Assembly: GCF_000317085.1 (NCBI RefSeq)
Contig: NC_019702.1
Coordinates: 1,766,394 to 1,830,393, forward strand
DNA: 64,000 nt
Source of the DNA: Synechococcus sp. PCC 7502
Lineage (GTDB): Bacteria > Cyanobacteriota > Cyanobacteriia > Pseudanabaenales > Pseudanabaenaceae
Direction of reading: 5' to 3'
The stretch's first letter is position 1. Each line of letters starts with the position of its first letter. The position numbers and the translations under genes were made by a program. Positions 45,660-55,334 of this stretch are shown in pieces. Under the pieces are notes generated by a model, which had not been told where the DNA came from, ran no database searches, and was given only the letters and a program-made list of their open reading frames with translations.

Positions 45660-45741
45660 CTACAATAAGTTCATCCAGATTTCCATGACAACCACTACGA
45701 GCCACGCTTTCAAGCCTTGATACAATAGGAAAATACGATTT

Positions 45742-46056
45742 ATGGAAAGCAAAGCATTACTTGAACGTATTAAAAAACTTGTATGTGCGATCGAGCCAAC
45801 CGCACAAATATTTCTCTATGGCTCCCGCGCCCGCAATGATGCAAGACCAGACTCAGACTGGGATATATTGATATTAGTAGATGGTGTCGTCAATCCATCC
45901 CGACGCGATCACCTACGCCATGAAATCTATGAAATTGAATGGGAAACAGGAGAAGTAATTTGTTCGATCATCCGCAGCCGTCAAGAGTGGTACACCCCAC
46001 AATTTCAACAAACTCCATTCACCCAAGCCATAGATAAAGAAGCTATTCTGCTGTAA
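45742..46056 (+). CDS. MNT-domain nucleotidyltransferase antitoxin (type VII TA)
   Basis: 104 residues. The minimal nucleotidyltransferase motif is complete: IFLYGSRARNDARPDSDWDI (GS-x10-D-x-D), with the third Asp/Glu in the EIYEIEWETGE region. Such MntA-like proteins AMPylate and neutralise a HEPN toxin. It is followed after five bases by the HEPN gene, the standard order, and so is most likely the antitoxin. Confidence 0.85.
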   Translation: MESKALLERIKKLVCAIEPTAQIFLYGSRARNDARPDSDWDILILVDGVVNPSRRDHLRHEIYEIEWETGEVICSIIRSRQEWYTPQFQQTPFTQAIDKEAILL

Positions 46057-46061
46057 TCAAT

Positions 46062-46454
46062 ATGGGAACTCCTCCAAATGAAGCAGTTAAATATCGCTTA
46101 CAACGAGCCGAAGAAGCTTACCATGATGCTCTGACGCTTGCGGAATCAGGAGGCTGGAATAGTTGCGTTAATCGCTTATATTACAGTTGTTTTTATGCAG
46201 TATCAGCCCTTCTATTGAAAGATAACCTGTCGTCACCAAAGCATACAGGCGTTCGTGGCATTTTCAATAAAGAGTATGTAAGGACTGGCATTATCTCTAA
46301 AGATCACGCAAGACTTTACAACGATCTATTTGAACGTCGGCAGGAAGCTGATTATGGCGATTTTGTTTACTTTGAAGAGTCGGAAATTTCTCCTTTACTA
46401 CCTCAAGTTAAAGATTTATTGGACTCAATTACAAGGATATTAGTACAAGATTAG
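46062..46454 (+). CDS. HEPN-domain toxin partner
   Basis: 130 residues, all-helical. AVKYRLQRAEEAYHDALTLA, NSCVNRLYYSCFYAVSALLL and FERRQEADYGDFVYFEESEI match UPF0332/HEPN proteins. The classical R-x4-6-H RNase motif is not obvious: the corresponding region reads RRQEADY. HEPN/MNT modules of this type act as toxin-antitoxin systems, where the toxin is an RNase; activity here is inferred. Confidence 0.8.
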   Translation: MGTPPNEAVKYRLQRAEEAYHDALTLAESGGWNSCVNRLYYSCFYAVSALLLKDNLSSPKHTGVRGIFNKEYVRTGIISKDHARLYNDLFERRQEADYGDFVYFEESEISPLLPQVKDLLDSITRILVQD

Positions 46455-46498
46455 CGATCGCAAAACCGCTTCCAGCTCTGATAAAATAGGGGGAAACC

Positions 46499-46645
46499 AT
46501 TACTAGGCTATTTGAACAAGTCTTTGCCGCCGCTACTAAACTCTCCCAAGAGAGACAAGACGAATTAGCAAAACTAATCCTGCAAGAAATTTTGCGACCA
46601 CGGTATCAACAAGTCAATAAAGTCAATAAACCACCTGCACAATAA
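46499..46645 (+). pseudogene. Small antitoxin-like relic or ATT-started gene
   Basis: 48 codons: I/M-TRLFEQVFAAATKLSQERQ then DELAKLILQEILRPRYQQVN and KVNKPPAQ. This matches the N-terminus of a small cyanobacterial antitoxin family (LFEQVF...KLP.EQQDELA). The start position has ATT instead of ATG, with a GGGGG purine stretch before it; either it uses ATT or the start was lost by a point mutation. No toxin gene follows. The rest of 46455-46793 has nothing I can call. Confidence 0.45.
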
Positions 46646-46793
46646 AGTCCCCTCCAAATATTTACAGAACTTGGTTTAGTTGAATGCGCGGATATTCTGT
46701 AGTTGTTATTTAAGAGTTTGGGATAATTGGGGTGAATAATCCCTTTTTAATTCCCTGTTAAACTATCTATAGTGAAATAGTTTTATAGGGTTA

Positions 46794-47939
46794 ATGCTAA
46801 ATTTTGTAAACCATGCCTTGCTTACAGTTACTGTAGCCGTTTTGATGCCAATTTCTGGAGCGATCGCCCAAAATGCAGGTACGGTAAATTCTCAAATCAA
46901 TGCCCAAATCAAGTCAAGTCACTGGGCTCAAGTTTTTATGCAGGGGTTAATTCAACGCAACCTCATTAGTCAACCCCAAAGCCTCCAACCAGATCAAAAA
47001 GTCACCCGTGCGGAATTTGCCATTACCTTAGATCGAGCATTTCCATTTCAACCCGCTATTAGACAGGCGATCGCATTCAATGATGTTCCTTCTACTTTTT
47101 GGGCAGCGGATGCAATTCAAAGTATCTATGCTAAGGGTTTTTGGAGTAGTGATGATATACAGTTCTTTCGTCCCGAAGGGTATATGACTCGATGGGAAGC
47201 AATGGTAGCTATTGCCAATGGACTGAGCCTCAATGCTGCTTTAAATTCTAAAGTTAATTCTAAAAAAGTTGATCCCAAAGTATTTCTATTTTCTATCTAT
47301 ACCGATGCCGCTTCTATTCCTGCTGGAGCGATCGCTTCTATAGCGGCACTTACGGATAAACAGATTATAGTTAACTACCCTAACGTGCGCCAACTTAACC
47401 CCAATGCGGTGATTACAAGAGCCGAGTTAGCTGCTTTAGTTTACCAATCCCTAGTATATATGGGGCAGTTAGACAGGGTTAGCTCTAATTTTATTGCTAG
47501 TCGGAATAATCCTCTATTCAATGCCACCGACTTTACGGCAAAAGAAATCATTACCCATCTTAGGGTAAATCTACGGCGACGAGAGGTTGTGGTGTATCAA
47601 GGGGATAAAAAGCTGAAAACCTATCCCTTGGGTGTGGGTAGAGCAGGTTGGGACACGCCCTCAGGCTCCTATCAAGTCAAACAAATTATTCGCAGTCCCG
47701 ATTGGAAAAATCCTTTTACGGGCGACGTGATTAAAGCCAATGACCCTGATAATCCCCTTGGTGGCTATTGGATCGGTTTTTGGACAAATGGCAAAGATTG
47801 GTCGGGGTTTCATGGTACCTCGCAACGGGATTCTGTCGGCAAAGCTTCTTCCCACGGCTGCCTACGGATGTATAAGGAGGATATTAAAGCTATTTTTGAT
47901 AAAGTTACTCTTGCCACAGTTGTCGAAATTATCCGCTAG
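46794..47939 (+). CDS. SLH-domain L,D-transpeptidase (YkuD family)
   Basis: 381 residues. A signal peptide (about 1-25, ending ISGAIAQ) is followed by SLH-like repeats (about 40-225: LQPDQKVTRAEFAITLDRAF, FFRPEGYMTRWEAMVAIANG, LNPNAVITRAELAALVYQSL) and a YkuD catalytic domain (about 255-381: RREVVVYQGDKKLKTYPLGV, WSGFHGT, ASSHGCLRM with the active-site Cys in HGC). It forms 3-3 cross-links in peptidoglycan or anchors proteins to it, and the SLH part holds it at the wall. It is convergent with polA, two bases between stops. Confidence 0.93.
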   Translation: MLNFVNHALLTVTVAVLMPISGAIAQNAGTVNSQINAQIKSSHWAQVFMQGLIQRNLISQPQSLQPDQKVTRAEFAITLDRAFPFQPAIRQAIAFNDVPSTFWAADAIQSIYAKGFWSSDDIQFFRPEGYMTRWEAMVAIANGLSLNAALNSKVNSKKVDPKVFLFSIYTDAASIPAGAIASIAALTDKQIIVNYPNVRQLNPNAVITRAELAALVYQSLVYMGQLDRVSSNFIASRNNPLFNATDFTAKEIITHLRVNLRRREVVVYQGDKKLKTYPLGVGRAGWDTPSGSYQVKQIIRSPDWKNPFTGDVIKANDPDNPLGGYWIGFWTNGKDWSGFHGTSQRDSVGKASSHGCLRMYKEDIKAIFDKVTLATVVEIIR

Positions 47940-47941
47940 GC

Positions 47942-50779
47942 TTATTTGGCTTCCATCCAATTTTTACCGATATGAATATCCACAACTAGGGGAACAGATA
48001 ACGGAATAGCCGATTCCATTACTGATTTAATTTGGGGTTGTAATTCTGTTAGTTCTTCAGGCAGAATTTCTAACACTAATTCATCATGAACTTGCAATAA
48101 TAATCGAGACCTATAGTTTTTCAAAAGCTTATGCAAGCCGATCATTGCCACCTTAATAATATCGGCACTGGTACCTTGAATGGGTGCATTAACCGCCGAT
48201 CGCAACATTGCCGCTTTTTGATACCCAGAGGTATATTTAAGTTCATGGAAATAACGTCTGCGTCCTAAAACAGTCGTCACAAAGCCTTGGGTTTCTGCTT
48301 CTTGTTCTACAGTTTTCATGTAAGTAAAAATCTGAGCATACTGTTTATTAAAAGCTTCAATAAATTTCTTAGCTTGGGATGCTGGAATCCCAGTTTCACG
48401 ACTAAATTTTTGGGCTCCCATGCCATAGATAACGCCATAGTTAATAATTTTAGCTAAACGTCTTTCTTCACTAGTAACTTCATCTTTTTCTAACAGTAAT
48501 TGCGCTGTCCGAGTATGTACATCTATACCTTGATTATATGCCTTTACTAATTCTGGTTCTTGACTAAGATGTGCTAATATTCTCAGTTCGATTTGGGAGT
48601 AATCTGCTGCTAGCATCAGCCATCCAGATTCAGGTAAAAATCCTGAGCGAATCCTGCGACTAAATGCCGTTTTGATCGGAATATTTTGTAAATTTGGATT
48701 AGAGCTACTTAGTCTACCCGTTGAGGTCACAGTTTGATTAAAGTCGGTATGCACCCGTTGGGTTTGGGGATGAATTAAGGCTGGTAAAGCATCAACATAG
48801 GTGGATTTAAGTTTAGCTAAAGTGCGATTTTCCAGAATAGTATCAATTAAGGGATCATCACCTTGAAGCTTATTTAAAACTGCCACATCTGTGGAATAAC
48901 CAGTACTGCTTTTTCGTGATTTTTTAGTAAAGGTTTCTCCTAATTTCTCAATTAGAATTTCACTTAATTGTTTCGGTGAGTTCAGATTAAATTCTTTACC
49001 AACTTGTTTATAGGCTGATTTAGCGATCGCATCTAAATCTATTTCTAACTCTTGGGAAAATTGTTGTAAATATTCTCGATCAACCCTAATACCGAGCCAT
49101 TCCATTTCTGCCAAAACTATTTCTAGGGGCAATTCAACTTGGTAATATAAATTTGATAGTTCAGGGACTGATACTAGTTGTTGTTTGAGAAATGGCATAA
49201 TCTGCCAAGTACTATAGGCATCCATTCCGCAGTAATTAGCAACTTGAGGAATAGAGATTTCCGCAATAGATTTATGTTTGCCTAGCAGTTCTTTATAACT
49301 TTGGGGTGTAATTTGGAGATAGCGTTTAGATAATTCACTGAGTCCATGATTGGCATCGGGATCAATTACATAACTAGCAATCATCGTATCGAATACTACC
49401 CCATTAATATCAATACCTATAGATTTAAAAATTAATCGATCAAATTTCGTGTTTTGGAAAACCTTGGGGCGATCGCTACTTTCTAAGATTGGTTTAAGCT
49501 GCTCAATTACTAATTGCAAATCTAAATTTTGACCTGATAAATGGGCGATCGGAATATATGCAACATCACTAATTTGCTCGCCCCAACAGCACCCAATCCC
49601 CACAAGTTTGGCATCATGGGGGTTAAGGGCAGTAGTTTCCGTATCCCAAGCTACAGGCGAAGTTAATGACTCTAACTTGAGTTTCAACTCTTCTAATTTC
49701 TCTGGAGTATCAATAATTTGAACTTCTAGCTGGAAATTATTATTTAAGGGAGCGATTTCTGCCGTATCTACAAAATCAAACCATAGGTCTTGATCTTGAT
49801 CACTTAATCTATCATTTTTAGAAGCGGAATTATTCTCTGGTAGTTTAGGCTCAATTTTTCCACCTAGTTGCACTTGAATTTTATCAATTTTGTTTATGAA
49901 TGCTTTAAGTTCTAAGGTTTCTAAGAGGGGAATTAATGTATTGGTATCAAATCCCTTAAGCTCGTAGTCTAATAAATTAGGATTTATTTCTACATCTTGA
50001 ATAATCTTTGCCATGAACTGTGAATGCTTAGCATCTTCAATTCCCTGTTCTAGCTTTTGTTTAACTGCACCTTTCATATTGGGAATAGAAGCTAAAATAT
50101 TTTCTAAGCTGCCATATTCATCTAATAGTTTGACTGCAGTTTTTTCGCCTATACCTCGCACTCCAGAAATATTATCGGAGTTATCTCCACACAGAGCTTT
50201 ATAGTCGATAATTTGATTGGGCATGACTCCTAATTTGGCTTTCACATCTTGGGCATGAAATTCAGAGATTTTATCTTTTTGTCCTAAATGTAAAACTGAA
50301 ATTTTTCTTTGATCATCTATTAATTGAAATAAATCCTGATCACCGCTTAAAATTTTGACTCCATAACCAGAATTAGCAGCAATTTGACTTAAGGTTCCCA
50401 GAATATCATCAGCTTCATAGCCTTCTTTAACTATAGTTTTAATATTCATTGCCTCTAAAATTTGCTGTAAATTGATTAAGTCTGGAATAAAATTTTCTGG
50501 AGTTTCTTTGCGACCTGCTTTGTAATTTACATCGGCATCATGACGAAAAGTGGGAGTAGCCAAATCGAAAGCGATCGCGACGGCTGTAGGTTTTTCTTTT
50601 TGTAAAATATCTAGTAAAGATTTTAAAAAACCGTAACAAATGCTAGTAGGAATACCTGTAGAAGTGCAAAGCCCTCCATCCTGTTTATAGGCAAAGGCAT
50701 AGAAAGAACGAAATGCTAGGGAATGTCCATCTACTAATAATAAAGTGGGTAATAGACTGGGAGTAGATATGGATGACAT
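47942..50779 (-). CDS. polA: DNA polymerase I
   Basis: 945 residues. Three domains: 5'-3' exonuclease (about 1-290, LLLVDGHSLAFRSFYAFAYK, EGYEADDILGTL), 3'-5' exonuclease (about 350-530, SPVAWDTETTALNPHDAKLV with the DxE pair kept, DTMIASYVIDPDANHG), and family A polymerase (about 560-945: DYSQIELRILAHLSQEPELV motif A, RRLAKIINYGVIYGMGAQKF motif B, LLQVHDELVLE motif C). Proofreading residues look present, so it resembles E. coli Pol I rather than Taq. It fills gaps and removes RNA primers. Confidence 0.97.
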   Translation of the reverse strand: MSSISTPSLLPTLLLVDGHSLAFRSFYAFAYKQDGGLCTSTGIPTSICYGFLKSLLDILQKEKPTAVAIAFDLATPTFRHDADVNYKAGRKETPENFIPDLINLQQILEAMNIKTIVKEGYEADDILGTLSQIAANSGYGVKILSGDQDLFQLIDDQRKISVLHLGQKDKISEFHAQDVKAKLGVMPNQIIDYKALCGDNSDNISGVRGIGEKTAVKLLDEYGSLENILASIPNMKGAVKQKLEQGIEDAKHSQFMAKIIQDVEINPNLLDYELKGFDTNTLIPLLETLELKAFINKIDKIQVQLGGKIEPKLPENNSASKNDRLSDQDQDLWFDFVDTAEIAPLNNNFQLEVQIIDTPEKLEELKLKLESLTSPVAWDTETTALNPHDAKLVGIGCCWGEQISDVAYIPIAHLSGQNLDLQLVIEQLKPILESSDRPKVFQNTKFDRLIFKSIGIDINGVVFDTMIASYVIDPDANHGLSELSKRYLQITPQSYKELLGKHKSIAEISIPQVANYCGMDAYSTWQIMPFLKQQLVSVPELSNLYYQVELPLEIVLAEMEWLGIRVDREYLQQFSQELEIDLDAIAKSAYKQVGKEFNLNSPKQLSEILIEKLGETFTKKSRKSSTGYSTDVAVLNKLQGDDPLIDTILENRTLAKLKSTYVDALPALIHPQTQRVHTDFNQTVTSTGRLSSSNPNLQNIPIKTAFSRRIRSGFLPESGWLMLAADYSQIELRILAHLSQEPELVKAYNQGIDVHTRTAQLLLEKDEVTSEERRLAKIINYGVIYGMGAQKFSRETGIPASQAKKFIEAFNKQYAQIFTYMKTVEQEAETQGFVTTVLGRRRYFHELKYTSGYQKAAMLRSAVNAPIQGTSADIIKVAMIGLHKLLKNYRSRLLLQVHDELVLEILPEELTELQPQIKSVMESAIPLSVPLVVDIHIGKNWMEAK

Positions 50780-51032
50780 ATTAATTTATTGGTTTTGTTA
50801 ATTTTAATGCAGGTTTACAGCCTATTGAGGGATAGAGGAACACATTACAGGCGGTAATATTGCGAAACAGACTAAGAGCTTATATTTTAAGCCCTAATAT
50901 TTCCAGTAAAGTACAATCCCCGAAATTGAGTCGAAACTATAACAAATCATTGAACAAACGCTAAAATCTACATCTTTAGACTAACAATAGATATAGACTA
51001 AAGTACGTTTTTCCGTGGGTTGAGTAACTAAA

Positions 51033-54000
51033 ATGCTGAATAAACTACCTAGGGATACAGAAAATAAGCAACTAGCTCGTCCCATCAGTCCCAAGAAATT
51101 ATATTTCGGTCTAGCGATCGCAGTATTGGTCATAATGAGCGGAGGTATATGGGCTTTGCAATGGTTTGGCAAACAAATTAAGGCTACTACTACGGAAAAT
51201 CTTTTAGCGATCGCCGAGTTAAAAGCTAAACAGGTAAATGTATTGCTGCGTGAGCGTAAATCTGATGCTGCTATTTTTGCGGCAAGACCAGCCGTGGGAA
51301 TTACCCTGAAGTCGATTGAAACTGGCATTACAAATAGTGACTCACAGCGACAACTTAAGTTCTTGGAAGCAGGTGCAAACTCAACCATAGTGCAGTATGG
51401 CTATCGTAAAATCTTCTTGATTGATCGCAAGGGTAAAGTGGTGTGGCAATCTGGACAGCCTGAAAGTTTATCCAAATTGGTGGAAACTACCTTTCAAGAA
51501 AAGATCAAAGCATCATTATTCTCAGAGAAACCCCAAGTAGTTGATTTACATTGGCAAGAGACTAAAACTGGCAAGATCGTAACCTATGGCATCCTTGCTC
51601 CTGTCTTTGACTCTTTACGGGGTAGCAATGACTTAATTGGGGCAGTTTATTTACAAGCAGACCCCTATAGATTTCTTTTCCCCTTAGTAACCGAACTGTC
51701 CAACTCCAGTTCCACAACTGAAACCATGCTGGCGAGAAGAGAAGGAGCTATTGTTAGATATCTCAATCCTCTGCGATTTGACAATTATGGGGCAATGGAA
51801 CTCACAAAATCTATTGATCAGACTGAATTTTTAACAGTACAAGCTATTCAAACTTCCCAATTCTTGGGTAAAGCTAAGGACTATAGGAATACGGAGGTGC
51901 TTGGGGCATCAGTCAAGATTAAAGATACACCTTGGGTAATGATCGCCAAGATTGATGTAGCAGAGTCTGATGCACCTTTAGAAAAATTGGCGGTGACGAT
52001 CTATAGCCTCATGATTTTATTGATCGGAGTTATCTTTTATATTGTTTATCAGATTAGGCGATCGGGGGAATTAGAACTACAAGCATCTGAACAAAAAGGA
52101 GCAGCAGAAAAGATTTTAATTGCTAGTGACCATGCTAAACGCTATCTGACCGCAGTTAAAACCTCCATTGATGGCTATGCTATGCTCGATCGCCTTGGCA
52201 AATTTATTGAAGTTAATGATGCGCTTTCGGATATTACAGGTTACAGTACCGATGAATTGTTAAAGCTTACTATTTTTGATTTAGTAGATCGTCCAGACTT
52301 TGATCTAGAAGGCTTTATCTCTAATTTGGTCAATACTAAAACCATCAGATTAAACCAACAATGGCAGCAAAAAAATGGCGATTCAATTAATGTCAAAATC
52401 AATATTTCTTATCTGAAAATTTCTGATCTAGAACCAAAGGCGGGGCAGTTCTTTCTATTCGTGCAGGATATTACCGAGCAGCTTAAGCTCCAGTACCAGC
52501 TAGAACGGGCTAATCAACTCCATACATTTTTAAGTCGTGCCAATGAAGCGATCGTGCGGATTCGTGAACCTAAGGAGCTATTGGCTCAAATCTGTCAAAT
52601 TGCCTCTGAGTATGGGAAGTTTCGACTGGCTTGGGTTGGGATTGCTGATCCTGAAACACAAATAGTAGAAGTAGCCGCAGCAGCAGGGGAGGCGATCGAC
52701 TATATTCACGGAATTCCCATTTCCATCGATCCAAATCTGCCCATTGCCCAAGGACCCACAGGTATAGCCATCAGAGAAAAACGCATTGTTGTAATTAATG
52801 ACTATGCTTCCGATCCCACAACTACACCTTGGCAACCCAGAGCCAAAATTCACGAAATTAACGGCAGTGCTACTTTTCCCTTAGAAGTCAATGATCAAGT
52901 TCTAGGCGCAATCATGTTCTATGCTGCTGAAAAAGACTTTTTTACCGATGAGGTCGTAAATTTACTCATTGAATTAACGGAAGATGTTCGCCTTGCCCTG
53001 CGATTAGCTGATTCTGAGAAAAAGCGTACTACCGCAGAACAAGAAATGCGAGAATATGCCTTTCTGTTTAAGTCCCAATTTGATGCAGGTTTACTGGGTA
53101 TTGCTATTAGCTCAGTTGATAAAAAATGGGTACGGGCTAATTCTAAACTATGCGAAATGTTGGGCTATAGCGAAGCAGAACTATACCAAATGTCATGGAT
53201 GGAAATGACTTTCCCCGATGATCTGCCTCTAAACCTTGATAAGTTTCAACGCTTGATTAATGGTGAAATTGATGGCTATGAGCTTGAGAAAAGATTTATC
53301 CGCAAAGATGGTTCTCTCCTCTATACAATTTTGAATGTGTCCTGTTACCGAGATGAGAGTAATTCTGTTCAATATTTAATTTCCTCTCTTCAAGATGTGA
53401 CTTCCCGTAAATTAGCAGAAATTGCCGTGTTAGAAAGTGAAGAACGGTTTCGCTTGGCAATTATTAATGCTCCATTTCCCATCATTTTATATTCAGGCGA
53501 TTACAAACCCTTGCAAATTAATCGAGCTTGGATTAACCAATTGGGATATAGCGATCGCGACATTACCGAAATTACAGCTTGGACAGATGAATTTTGCCAA
53601 AACTATTTACCCGCCCTGAAACCAACTAATGACCATTTAATCAGTGATGATAGTCACCCCAATGCCCACGAAATTGAGATTTTTGCTCAGGATGGTTCTA
53701 GTAAAGTTTGGCAATTTGACTCGGCTCGACTGACAAGTACAAACCAATTTCATACTACAGCTCCCAAACAAGTAATTATCGGGATCGCAATGGATATTAC
53801 CGATCGCAAAGCGAATTTACTAGCATTAGAACAGGCAAAGCAACAGGCAGAAGCTGCAAACCAAGCCAAAAGTACTTTTCTAGCAAACATGAGCCATGAA
53901 TTACGAACTCCCCTCAATGGCATCTTGGGTTATGCTCAAATTTTTATCAATGATCCAGATTTAAGTGAAGATCACAAGCAAGGATTAGAAATAATTTATC

Positions 54001-55334
54001 AGTGTGGCAATCATCTCCTCGGACTGATTTCCGAAATTCTTGATCTAGCCAAAATTGAGGCTCATAGGTTAGAGCTAGTTTTAAGTGAAGTTGACTTGGC
54101 TCAGTTTTTATTAGGAGTGGTGCAAATATGTGAATTTAAGGCTGAGGAAAAAAATCTAATTTTCCAGTATGAACCTGCAACCAACTTACCCGCACGAGTG
54201 GTGATCGATGAACAGCGTTTACGGCAAATATTACTAAATCTGTTGGGTAATGCCATCAAGTTTACCGATCAGGGTACTGTGACTTTGCGAGTGGAACCAA
54301 TTTCACCCAATTCAGAAAGTGAGGATACCCAATTAACTAAAATCCATAAAATTCGGTTTGCGATCGCTGACACAGGTAGAGGTATTGATCCTAAAAATCT
54401 CCAACAAATATTTATTCCCTTTGAGCAGGTGGGCGATCGGCGCAGTCGTCCTGAAGGTACAGGGCTAGGACTGGCAATTTCCCAAAAATTAGTAGCAATG
54501 ATGGGTAGTACCATTCAAGTTACAACGGAGTTAAATCGAGGTAGCTGCTTTTGGTTTGATCTAGACCTACGCCAAGGCAGAGCAATAGAGCCACAAACTC
54601 TGATCGACAAGCCTAAAAATTGCCAACCCATTAGCGGCTACGAAGGTCGCAGGTTGACTATTTTAGTGGTCGATGATCGATTAGTTAATCGGTTAGTCTT
54701 AAAACGCTTACTTGAACCCTTAGGTTTTACGATCCTAGAGGCAGAAAATGGTAATCAGGGCATAATCATGGCGCAAACCTCCCCCATTGATGCGATTATT
54801 GCCGACTTAGTAATGCCTGAACTAGATGGCTGGGAAATGACACGCAGATTAAGAACAATCCCAGAATTTCAAAATATGCCCATCCTTGCCCTGTCTGCCA
54901 GTGTTACAGAGTCAGAGAAAATTAAAAGCCTTGAGGTAGGTTTCAATGATTTTCTGCATAAACCCATCAACTCAAATTTACTTTTAGAAAAGCTCCAAAC
55001 CTATCTACACCTCACATGGCTGTGTAATGAAGGTAATCAAGAAGTAATCGTAAAAAATACAAATACTCCGAAACTAAGCGATCGCCTAATTATTCCCACC
55101 GAAGTAGAACTAGAATCAATCCGAGCCGCCTTAGAAGTTGGTGATTTTCATACAATTAAACAGGAAGCTCAACGCCTCAAGCAATTGAACTCAGAGTACG
55201 AGCAATTCTCTGCTAAATTAACAATACTGGCACAATCCTTTGATGAGAAAGGAATTCTAGACATAATTTCTTCAAATATTCTCAAAAATACCCCTGAAAA
55301 CATAGCAACGGCTAATCCAGAGCAAAAATCATGA
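51033..55334 (+). CDS. Hybrid sensor histidine kinase (CHASE/Cache-PAS-GAF-PAS-PAS-HK-REC)
   Basis: 1433 residues. Membrane helices at about 28-47 and 325-343 enclose an extracytoplasmic sensor domain (about 48-320). Then PAS (about 370-485), GAF (about 500-650, [13 protein letters not shown]... region, [14 protein letters not shown]), two PAS domains (about 670-920), HisKA with [17 protein letters not shown] (phospho-His near 953), HATPase ([19 protein letters not shown]), and a receiver domain (about 1208-1325, [11 protein letters not shown], phospho-Asp in [12 protein letters not shown]). A C-terminal helical piece (about 1345-1433) may be an Hpt-like or linker domain without clear phospho-His. 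The next kinase gene overlaps by 4 bp (ATGA), so they are co-expressed. Confidence 0.92.
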   Translation: MLNKLPRDTENKQLARPISPKKLYFGLAIAVLVIMSGGIWALQWFGKQIKATTTENLLAIAELKAKQVNVLLRERKSDAAIFAARPAVGITLKSIETGITNSDSQRQLKFLEAGANSTIVQYGYRKIFLIDRKGKVVWQSGQPESLSKLVETTFQEKIKASLFSEKPQVVDLHWQETKTGKIVTYGILAPVFDSLRGSNDLIGAVYLQADPYRFLFPLVTELSNSSSTTETMLARREGAIVRYLNPLRFDNYGAMELTKSIDQTEFLTVQAIQTSQFLGKAKDYRNTEVLGASVKIKDTPWVMIAKIDVAESDAPLEKLAVTIYSLMILLIGVIFYIVYQIRRSGELELQASEQKGAAEKILIASDHAKRYLTAVKTSIDGYAMLDRLGKFIEVNDALSDITGYSTDELLKLTIFDLVDRPDFDLEGFISNLVNTKTIRLNQQWQQKNGDSINVKINISYLKISDLEPKAGQFFLFVQDITEQLKLQYQLERANQLHTFLSRANEAIVRIREPKELLAQICQIASEYGKFRLAWVGIADPETQIVEVAAAAGEAIDYIHGIPISIDPNLPIAQGPTGIAIREKRIVVINDYASDPTTTPWQPRAKIHEINGSATFPLEVNDQVLGAIMFYAAEKDFFTDEVVNLLIELTEDVRLALRLADSEKKRTTAEQEMREYAFLFKSQFDAGLLGIAISSVDKKWVRANSKLCEMLGYSEAELYQMSWMEMTFPDDLPLNLDKFQRLINGEIDGYELEKRFIRKDGSLLYTILNVSCYRDESNSVQYLISSLQDVTSRKLAEIAVLESEERFRLAIINAPFPIILYSGDYKPLQINRAWINQLGYSDRDITEITAWTDEFCQNYLPALKPTNDHLISDDSHPNAHEIEIFAQDGSSKVWQFDSARLTSTNQFHTTAPKQVIIGIAMDITDRKANLLALEQAKQQAEAANQAKSTFLANMSHELRTPLNGILGYAQIFINDPDLSEDHKQGLEIIYQCGNHLLGLISEILDLAKIEAHRLELVLSEVDLAQFLLGVVQICEFKAEEKNLIFQYEPATNLPARVVIDEQRLRQILLNLLGNAIKFTDQGTVTLRVEPISPNSESEDTQLTKIHKIRFAIADTGRGIDPKNLQQIFIPFEQVGDRRSRPEGTGLGLAISQKLVAMMGSTIQVTTELNRGSCFWFDLDLRQGRAIEPQTLIDKPKNCQPISGYEGRRLTILVVDDRLVNRLVLKRLLEPLGFTILEAENGNQGIIMAQTSPIDAIIADLVMPELDGWEMTRRLRTIPEFQNMPILALSASVTESEKIKSLEVGFNDFLHKPINSNLLLEKLQTYLHLTWLCNEGNQEVIVKNTNTPKLSDRLIIPTEVELESIRAALEVGDFHTIKQEAQRLKQLNSEYEQFSAKLTILAQSFDEKGILDIISSNILKNTPENIATANPEQKS

